Assembly: GCA_027943335.1 (NCBI GenBank)
Contig: BSBK01006430.1
Coordinates: 560,501-624,500, forward strand
Reading direction: 5' to 3'
DNA length: 64,000 nucleotides
DNA from: Chamaecyparis obtusa
Lineage: Eukaryota; Streptophyta; Pinopsida; Cupressales; Cupressaceae
Shown here: piece by piece, positions 56,801-64,000 of the stretch
Position numbering within the stretch: the first letter of the stretch is position 1
How the letters are laid out: the number at the start of each line of letters is the position of its first letter
Made by a program: the position numbers and the translations under genes
Notes under the pieces: generated by a model
The model's input: the letters and a program-made list of their open reading frames with translations, nothing else
What the model was told of the DNA's origin: nothing
The model's database searches: none

Positions 56801-57300
56801 CTACCCCTCAATTCTTTCTCTAACCTTATTAATTCATTTGTCCTTCAAAATTCTGTAAATCTTTCATATTAAATTCATGTGTGTGAAATTGGAAAAAATG
56901 TCATGATAGATAACATTACCCAAATTTAATGTCTGTGGTAAGACATTTCTTTTATTAACTATAACATTTAGTACATTAGCAACCATCCACTTGTAAGACT
57001 TGATATGTGTAATACATTTAAAATGGTAGAATGATCGATATTAGGTATGTGTGGATTCTAAATAGCCCTCAATTCTTTCTCTAACCTTATTAATTCATTT
57101 GTCCTTCAAAATTCTATAAATATTTCATATTAAATTCATGAGTGTGTGAAATTGGAAAAAGTGTCATGACAGGTAACATTACCCAATTTAATTTCAGTGA
57201 TACGATATTTCTTTTATTAACTGCAACTGTGATACATTGTCAACCATCCACACAACCTACTAGTACTAACTAGTTGTAAGAATTGATACATGCATTAATT
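56796..57300. repeat. ~260-bp tandem duplication
   Basis: 'CAATTCTTTCTCTAACC' occurs at 56809 and 57070, and 'GAAATTGGAAAAA' at 56885 and 57148, giving an offset of 261-263 bp. Both copies continue through TTTCTTTTATTAACT to CAACCATCCAC. The repeat begins next to the TATA-like sequence of the minus-strand gene. Confidence 0.85.
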
Positions 57301-58354
57301 AGATATCTTGGTTATACATACACTAATTAAGGCATTATTCTCTCAACGTGATGTTGCATAAATTAGATCGTGGTTATAGTGCAAACTAATTTGATATATA
57401 TGTCAACATTCTGGTGACTTCCTAGAGAACTTTGTTTCCTTCAAGAAATTGGGCCCAAAATCAAACTTCAACCATTGATCTTGCATCATCAAACAGTCTC
57501 AAATTTTAGATTTAACATTATAAAATAATGGATGTTAGGTTACGTGTCAATGTGACTGGTCATGCTTATCAATACCAACACGTTGAGTCTACAGACAAGT
57601 TGACAACCCTGATTTTATGAGGTCACACACTCACATGTCCGTTGGATTACAACATATCAACGACCAAAGGTGAATTTCATGCCTATTGTTGGTCTTCATA
57701 ACCTTTACGACAAACTTTCGACCGAATCATGACACATGGTATGATTGACCATGGGCTTATTGGATGAGGATCATAGTGATGGGACCCGCTACACCCACTA
57801 GTGCAACTTCAACATCAAATCAAAACCATTGGATTAAGAGAGATGAATGGTGGAAGGTGCATTTCAGAAGAAATGTGGTGGGATAACACCTTTACTGAAA
57901 ACTCTCTCTGGAATCGTCACACGTGTCATTCTTCAAGAATGAAAACTCAAGACCAAACTTATTAAATTTAAGTTAAAAACTTAAATCGCCTGGAATGTTA
58001 AATTTAATAATTATTTCAAATTATTAAATCACCATACCAACTATACAACTATAGTATTAAATAACCAATTTTATATGTATTTTTGAAAAACATTTTCCAT
58101 GACAAATAAATTAATTAAAATATTTTGAAAATATTTTCGCCAATTAAATTAATAATTTTCCTATAAAAAATTGTAGTCGCCATATTTTTATAAAAATGGT
58201 ATATGTTATTAAAAGATTCACCACCAAATATCCATATTTTGAAACACAATTCACCATCAATATTAAAAATTTTCCCTCCAAAAAACATGTGATTTGCCAC
58301 GATTTTATACTTTTCGAGAGGGGGGGTTTCTTAATGTTATCCCTACACCAGATT
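57301..58354. other. Non-coding stretch, nothing recognised
   Basis: No coding signal. A few motifs (TTCAACCATTGATCT, ACACGTGTCAT) recall the ~230-bp repeat units at 48835 and 54913, but no clear further unit can be aligned. Confidence 0.4.
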
Positions 58355-59572
58355 GCGATGACCAAGATAATCTCTCAAGTTCCAAGGTGGATACCATTTT
58401 GAAAACACCCTTGAGGATTATTGTCAAGCGATATCCTAAATCACTGGTTATAGGTGAAAAAGATGCAGATATCTTGACTAGAAGGAAAGCCAAGAAGGAA
58501 GAGCAAGCACAAATGGTTGAACATGACTGTCTGGTAACTGAATTTGAACTTAAAACTATTTATAAATATTTGAATGGTACTTTTTGGTTGAATTCTATTA
58601 AAAATGAAATAAATCAAATTGAGAAAAATAAAACTCGGTAATTAGTGCCTAGACTCGATGATAAAAATGTCATAGGTGGAAAGTGGGTGTTTACAAATAA
58701 ATGTGATGAAACTAGAAAAGTTATGATAAATATTGTCTAGGTTTTTTATAAAGGGTATGCACAACAAGAAGGAATTGATTTTGGTGAGACATTTTCACTA
58801 GTGGCTAGGTTGGAATCTATTAGAAAAATGTTGGCTTACGCAAGTTATAAAATTACTAAAATGAAACATGGTTTATTCCTTTCACAAACAAAATTTATAA
58901 AGGATTTATATTAAAGAATTTTTAGATGGCTGAATGTACTCCAATAAGTACACCAATGGAAACTAGTTGAAAATTAGTCAAAACTAATGATTCACCAGCT
59001 ATTAATTGATTTGAGTATGGGTCTATGATTGGAAGTATTCTTTATCTTAGAGCTTCAAGACCTGATCTAACACAAGTCGTATGTCTAGTTTCACGTTTTG
59101 AGTCTTCTCCTAAGTAGTTACATCTTAATGCAGTCAAAAGAATCTTCAAATACATTGAAAGGAACACTTGATTATGAGTTATGGTAACCTCATAATAATG
59201 ACTTCTCTTTAGTTGGGTTTACATATGCTGACTCGGTTGGTTCCATGCATGAAAAAAGGAGCACTAGTGGTGTTGCATTTTTCTTAGGGGATTGTCTTGT
59301 TGCTTGGCATAGTAAGAAACAAGAATGTGTTGCTCTTTCTACTACAGAATCAGAGTATAATGCAACTATTTCTTGATCTACATAGTTAATTTGGATACAT
59401 TATCAGCTTGTTGATATGGGTCTCCAAGTTGTAAAACCTATTTCTATTTTGTGTGATAATACAAGTGTCATTAATTTATCTGAATCCTTTCATGCATTCA
59501 TGAACTAAACACATTGCTATCAAATTTCATTTTCTGCATCAAAAGGTTCTTGAAAATTAATTTCATCTTCTA
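58355..59572 (+). pseudogene. Copia-type reverse transcriptase and RNase H remnant (Copia-3)
   Basis: Starts with 'YPKSLVIGEKDADILTRRKA', then 'NEINQIEKNKT', 'LVPRLDDKNVIGGKWVF' and '[14 protein letters not shown]', the usual entry to plant copia reverse transcriptase. Near 58860 the sequence jumps from 'LAYASYK' to '[14 protein letters not shown]', so roughly the middle third, with the catalytic VDD, is deleted. RNase H follows: 'GSILYLRASRPDLT', 'KRSTSGVAFFLGDCLVAWHS', 'ALSTTESEYNA' and 'LCDNTSVINLSES'. Many stops and frameshifts. It differs clearly from Copia-1 and Copia-2. No LTR, primer site or polypurine tract is found around it. Confidence 0.88.
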
Positions 59573-59905
59573 CATGTGAATGTGCTCAAAACCCTCCAAC
59601 TGCATGTACCCATGAAATTGAATTCCAACTGAGTCTTAACTACCACCAAACTGCCCAAAAATACCCATCAATAGCCCCACAACTAATGAGAAAATAAAAA
59701 TGCCTCCTACCTGCAAAAATGAACTCATGCAAGTTGGAAAAATGCCTCCTTATGCATATATAAACTTAAGATTAACTTCCTCAAAGATGTAAATTTAATC
59801 ACATTCTATTAATGCAAAAGTTTTATGAATAATAACAATTCTATTTAATACATCTTCCATGTTACTTGTGTACAATGCATGTTATAACATTTACATTAAG
59901 TAAGG
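59573..59905 (+). other. Stretch before the LINE, possible 5' UTR
   Basis: No coding signal. The 5' boundary of the LINE cannot be placed. Confidence 0.35.
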
Positions 59906-61640
59906 ATGATGGAACATGCCAGAGCGGGAGCAGGGGTGGGAGGTTTTTTGAATTTGGGAGCAGGTGAGAAACCAGGTTTGTAGGCATTGGGTGTTTCTGA
60001 TGATGCTTGCATCGATGGCTTTCAAGAAGATCAGGACATGGAAGACTTGGTAAACAAGGATGGGGCCCCACGTGACAAATAGAAAGATCCTAGAAAAGAG
60101 GATGCGAGGGTGGTGGGGCTATCTGGGATTCTTCTCTATCCACTCTTAGGAACGGGGGCCCAGTCACGTGATCAGGAAGGGAATGCCTTGAACCATTAGT
60201 GGTCAACATTATTTGGGGTTAAGCCAATAGGAAAGTCTTATTTCCCAATAATAAAGGACCTATATGATAAGGAAAAGGGTAAATGCGCTATTGTGATACT
60301 TGACGAACTAGTTGACCACAATATTGCTACCATAGCTCTCACTCTAGTTGGAAAATTTGTTGGTTCGAGGCCTAATATTGACATAATAAGGGATTTTGAT
60401 AAGAAATAATGGAACCTAAAGGGTCAAGTTCAAATAACTACTATGGAAAAAGGATTTCTATCATTTGAGCTCTCTTGCCAGGAGGATTTTGCTAAAATCT
60501 TATGTGCTGGTACATGGACTATTGGGAAATCCTCTTTGGCACTGCAAAAATGGTCTCCTAACTTGGATCTTAATGATTCATTATTTTTCCAAGCCCCTGT
60601 GTGGGTAAGATTACCAAAAAATCCTCTGGAATATTGGAATGAAGACATTTTTTATGGAATAGCCAAATCTTTTGGAGAACTGCTATCGATAGACCTAGTG
60701 ACGAGAGCTAGGTGGCACCTTACTTATGCTAGGATATGTATGGGAGTGGAAGAGGTCATATTCAAAACTGGGTAAAAGAGTGCATAAACTGCATTATGAA
60801 AGTGTGCCCTTTTCTTCTTTCCATTGCAAGAAAGTTGCACACTATGCCAAATCGTGCCCTATTCTCTTAGCATTGGAAAAAGACAGGAAAGCTAGGAATG
60901 CCCAAAGGAAAGTTGGAAATACCAAGGACCGGGATTCAACAGGCTCAACAATGGAGAAAAACTTGAAGTCCTGAGAAGGAATCAAGGCAAACATCCAAAA
61001 AAATTGGAAGAAAAAGGATTCCAATGTGGTGATCCCAAAAATGAATAAGAACCAAGAAGGAATGGTAGAAAATAACAATAATGGTTCTAGGAAGATCTTC
61101 CTGCATCGTAATGAATTTTTTTCTAGAAACAGAGGAGTTTCTTCCCTTATATGGGACTGATAAGGTTCTAGAATTCAATATCATCCAAGATGTTTTAGGA
61201 GAGGAAAATGCTATGGAAGAGCTGAGATTAGCTGAAGGAGGGGACTCTTGCCCAAGAATGGCCAACCTCTCCTTTGTTCCAGATTCCCTAGAACCTTTTT
61301 TGGAGACTGAGATATTCAGTCCTAAGTAGTACATGCAGATGGATGTTTCCTCATAGGAATCAAACCATAATCACATCATAGAGTGTGTGCCTTCTAGAAA
61401 GGTTTTCAAGATGGAAGAATTGCTAAAATCAAATTCCCCAAGGCAATTAACAAGAATGGAACAACTCTTCATGAAATACAAAGAAGGGGAGGAGGGAGAG
61501 TGGACTAAGGTTCAAAAGAAGAAGAAATTGAATAGTAGGGACCCTTCCTCAATCTCTCCAATAGCAACTAGGAGCAAGAATAAAGTTGATGTGGGGGCTA
61601 AATTGAAAACTCCAAGGAGAAAGAAAGAAAGCCAAGTCTG
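59906..61640 (+). pseudogene. LINE ORF1, DUF4283-type RNA-binding protein
   Basis: One frame from the ATG pair at 59906/59909 runs to about 60770 through stops near 59980, 60080, 60200 and 60410. It then shows the DUF4283 pattern: 'GFLSFELSCQEDFAKILCAG', 'FQAPVWVRLPKNPLEYWNED' and 'ARWHLTYARICMGVE' (60449-60760). After a frameshift a damaged zinc knuckle follows: 'FHCKKVAHYAKSC' with the first Cys changed to Ser (near 60826-60864). The C-terminal part 'GEWTKVQKKKK' and a basic end lie at 61387-61640. In plant L1 elements this protein binds the element RNA. Confidence 0.88.
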
Positions 61641-61717
61641 ACAAGAAGAAGCAAGCAAGAACATAGCGGATGGAACACAAAAGACCATCCTGGAAGCTTT
61701 TACATCCAAAAAGAAAT

Positions 61718-62455
61718 GAAAATCATCTCTTGGAATATTCATGGGCTAAATGGTGCCTCACATAAGTAGGATGTTATAAGGAATACAATTAGGGATCATA
61801 GACCAGATATTATGTTAATCTAGGAAACTAAGATGAAGAAGGATAAGCTTGAGGGCATTAGATTTTGTAAATATATGGATATGATTACTTCCAGCTCTGA
61901 AGGAGCTTCATGAGGTTTGATGACTATGTGAAACTTCTCTCACCTGAAGGCTGAAGTCATCCATGGAGAAGGTAATTTTATCCTCATGAATTTTACTAGT
62001 ATTAAGGATAATGAAAGTTGGTATATCGTGAATATTTATGCACCTAATTCTTAAAAAGGTAGAAGATCTTACTAGGAAAAACTCAAAAGCATAGCTTCTT
62101 TATGTGATATCTCTAAGGGGATTATCATGGGGGACTTTAACACTCCCCTTAAAGAAGGGGGAAAATAGGGAGGTATCTCTCCTGACTTGGAAAGCAAGCA
62201 AGATCTCATGGACTTCATCAACAATCAAGCCCTCTTAGATGTGGACCTTTAGGGTGCAAGTTTTACCAGGTCCAATAGGAGAATTAGGTGGGAGTGCAGC
62301 CATGTCTGACTAGACCATGCTTTGATCACTATTGATTGCCTGAATTTCTACAACTATAATTTATCTTCTTTGGTGAGGATTGGTGAGGATCACTCTCCCC
62401 TCTCTCTTTGTCTGGATCTGCTTGCTAAGAAAAGGAATTTCCCCTCAGATTCAAG
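61718..62455 (+). pseudogene. LINE ORF2 endonuclease domain
   Basis: Begins 'MKIISWNIHGLNGASHK' at 61718, the standard start of plant L1 endonucleases. Later motifs are 'RPDIMLI.ETKM' (a TAG stands between Ile and the catalytic Glu), 'YIVNIYAPNS', 'GIIMGDFNTPLKEGG' (about 62116-62160) and 'LDHALIT', the latter close to the expected S/LDH motif. TAG, TAA and TGA stops occur throughout. Confidence 0.88.
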
Positions 62456-62458
62456 AAG

Positions 62459-64000
62459 ATGTGGACCACCCATCTAAACCTAATATACAAAATTAAGGAA
62501 TGGAGGAATATAGATGTTAAGGGTTTAGCTATGTTTAGGATTGAAAAACTTAGAAATATTAAGGTAAATATCAAACAATGGAACAAGAAAGAATTTAGTA
62601 ATATCTTTTCCTCTAAAGATAAGGTTATCTCAGATCTTAACCTTGTGCAAGAGGAAATCCAAAGAGAGTCGAGGTATGATGAGAATAGTCTACTTAAAGA
62701 GAAATCTCCATTGTCTGAGTACCACAATATAATAGGGAAGGAGGAAATTTTCTGGAAGCAGAGATCTAGATCCATTTGGTTAAGGGAGGGGGACCAAAAC
62801 ACAAGGTTCTTTCACTTGTCTACGATGAAACATAGGGCTACTAACAAAATTAGCAGTATTAAGAGTGGGGACAAGCTCTTGTAGGAGGACAAGGATATTG
62901 CTAATGAAGCTATTATTTTTTTCTCCTCCCTTCTTTCCAAAGACCATGAGCTCTCAGAGGAGGACCAAGATACCCTCCTGGGAAACATTCCCAAAATCAT
63001 CTTTGAAGATCAAAACAAAGTTTTATGTGCTATTCTAAATATGGAAGAAGTTAAAAAATCCTTGAACTCTCTCCCTAGCAACAAAGCCCCAAGACCAGAT
63101 AGTTTCTCGATGTTCTTCTTCCATTTTTTCTGGGAAGTGGTTAAATTTGATGTGGTTAAAGCGGTGTAGAAATTCTTTGGATCAAAAAACCTTCTCAAAT
63201 AACTTAATGCTACTTCTTGGTTCTCATCCCCAAAGTCCCAGGGGTGGACTCGATGGATCTTTTCAAACCCATAAGATTATGCAACTCCTTCTACAAGATA
63301 ATTTCTAAAGTCATCACCGCCAGAATTCTCATGGTTCTCCCATCTATCATTGCTCACTAGTAGTCTAGATTTGTGCCTGGTAGATAAATTCTTGACTCCA
63401 TTATGGCAGTGCATGAAGTGATCCACTCCTTAGATGTTGGTAAGAAGAAAGGTTTCCTTCTCAAGCTTGACTTTTCCAAGGCTTATGGTCGTGTTGACTG
63501 GCTTTTCTTGTTAAGGGTGCTTGGAGCTTGTGGTTTTAACTCAAACACTTGCAATATCATCCATCAACTCATTTCTATTCTTTTGTTGGTGGTCCTGGTC
63601 AATGGATCCCTGTCGGCATTTTTCAAAACTTTCAGGGGTTTTAGACAAGCAGACCCCCTTTCTCCCATTTTTTTCATAATTCTGGCCAAATGCCTTGGGA
63701 TACTTATTTCATCCTATAGGAGGAATGGGGTTATGAAAGGTATTAGGCCATCTTCTAGTAACACAGTTTTCTCTCACCAGCAGTTCATGGATGATACCAT
63801 TTTAGGTGGGGAGGCTTCGGTGAGTGAATCCAAAGTGGTGAAGAACTTGTTCAATTCCTACACTAGGGCTACTTATCAATCTATTAATTGGACTAAAATC
63901 TCTATTTTCTTCATCAATACTCCTGAGGAGAGATAGAGGAGAATTACGGATATCTTGGGTTACTGCATTGACAATCTTCCTTCAAATTTTTTGGGTCTTC
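62459..64000 (+). pseudogene. LINE ORF2 reverse transcriptase, truncated by the window edge
   Basis: Starts with the linker 'FWKQRSRSIWLREGDQNTRF', typical of plant L1 ORF2 (about 62753-62812). 'SLPSNKAPRPDSFSMFFF' is near 63070. After frameshifts, motif A appears as 'LLKLDFSKAYGRVDW' (about 63453-63500), keeping the first Asp, with Gly where Asp is usual in KAYD. Motif B is 'GFRQADPLSPIFF' (about 63636), and motif C 'QFMDDTIL' (about 63781) retains the Asp pair. From 63403 to 63936 the frame is open for 177 codons. The C-terminal part lies beyond the window. Confidence 0.92.

Larger units (their letters stand above)
59906..64000 (+). mobile_element. LINE (plant L1 type), cut by the right window edge
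   Basis: ORF1 (59906-61640), an AP-type endonuclease (61718-62455) and reverse transcriptase (62459 to the edge) occur in L1 order without LTRs. All parts carry stops and frameshifts. The 3' end, poly(A) tail and target duplication are outside the window. Confidence 0.92.

Overview
The window looks like repeat-dense nuclear DNA of a land plant. It holds Ty1/copia and Ty3/gypsy LTR retrotransposons with plant-type primer-binding sites, a plant LINE with a DUF4283-type ORF1, long silent stretches between them, and heavily mutated, TAG-rich coding remnants. The mixture (very long LTRs, nested old elements, few genes) suggests a large genome such as a gymnosperm's. That is an inference; no marker here fixes the species. 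I found no intact host gene, RNA gene, organelle DNA or CRISPR array.

Left flank (1-10350). A decayed DDE-transposase-like gene (1-1440) is followed by a satellite of 358-bp units (1766-4948). Next comes an unrecognised seven-coding-exon gene on the minus strand (9837 down to 6448), with all introns in phase 0 and five nonsense codons. One intron holds a solo copia LTR (6997-8213, target duplication CATAG). A 17-bp tandem repeat lies in its upstream region.

Central nest (10351-47478). The host is a non-autonomous LTR element, family G copy A, now split by four later retroelements: Copia-1 (10351-17851, left end lost), Family L (18050-26353, minus strand, 2.95-kb LTRs), Gypsy-1 (26499-35829, a chromovirus) and Copia-2 (38829-45692, complete). 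Copia-1 carries a 991-bp TIR transposon (13078-14068). Gypsy-1 carries a solo LTR of another family (33360-34547). Target-site duplications support the Family L, Gypsy-1, Copia-2, TIR and solo-LTR insertions.

Right part (47479-64000). An unrecognised broken minus-strand ORF is followed by a strong hairpin and a complete minus-strand copy of family G (copy B, 48987-54912, duplication ATTAG), which interrupts a ~230-bp tandem repeat. Then come an unrecognised minus-strand pseudogene (55829-56656) with a duplicated upstream segment, a copia reverse-transcriptase remnant (58355-59572), and a LINE (59906 to the right edge).

The points most worth following are the two non-autonomous families that encode unfamiliar proteins: family L (acidic protein with a duplicated motif, hairpin arrays in its LTRs) and family G (two hydrophobic segments, Pro/Asn repeats, G-patch-like and zinc-finger-like motifs). 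The multi-exon minus-strand gene and the TIR element with hairpin ends are also of interest. Family and element names are local labels for this report.
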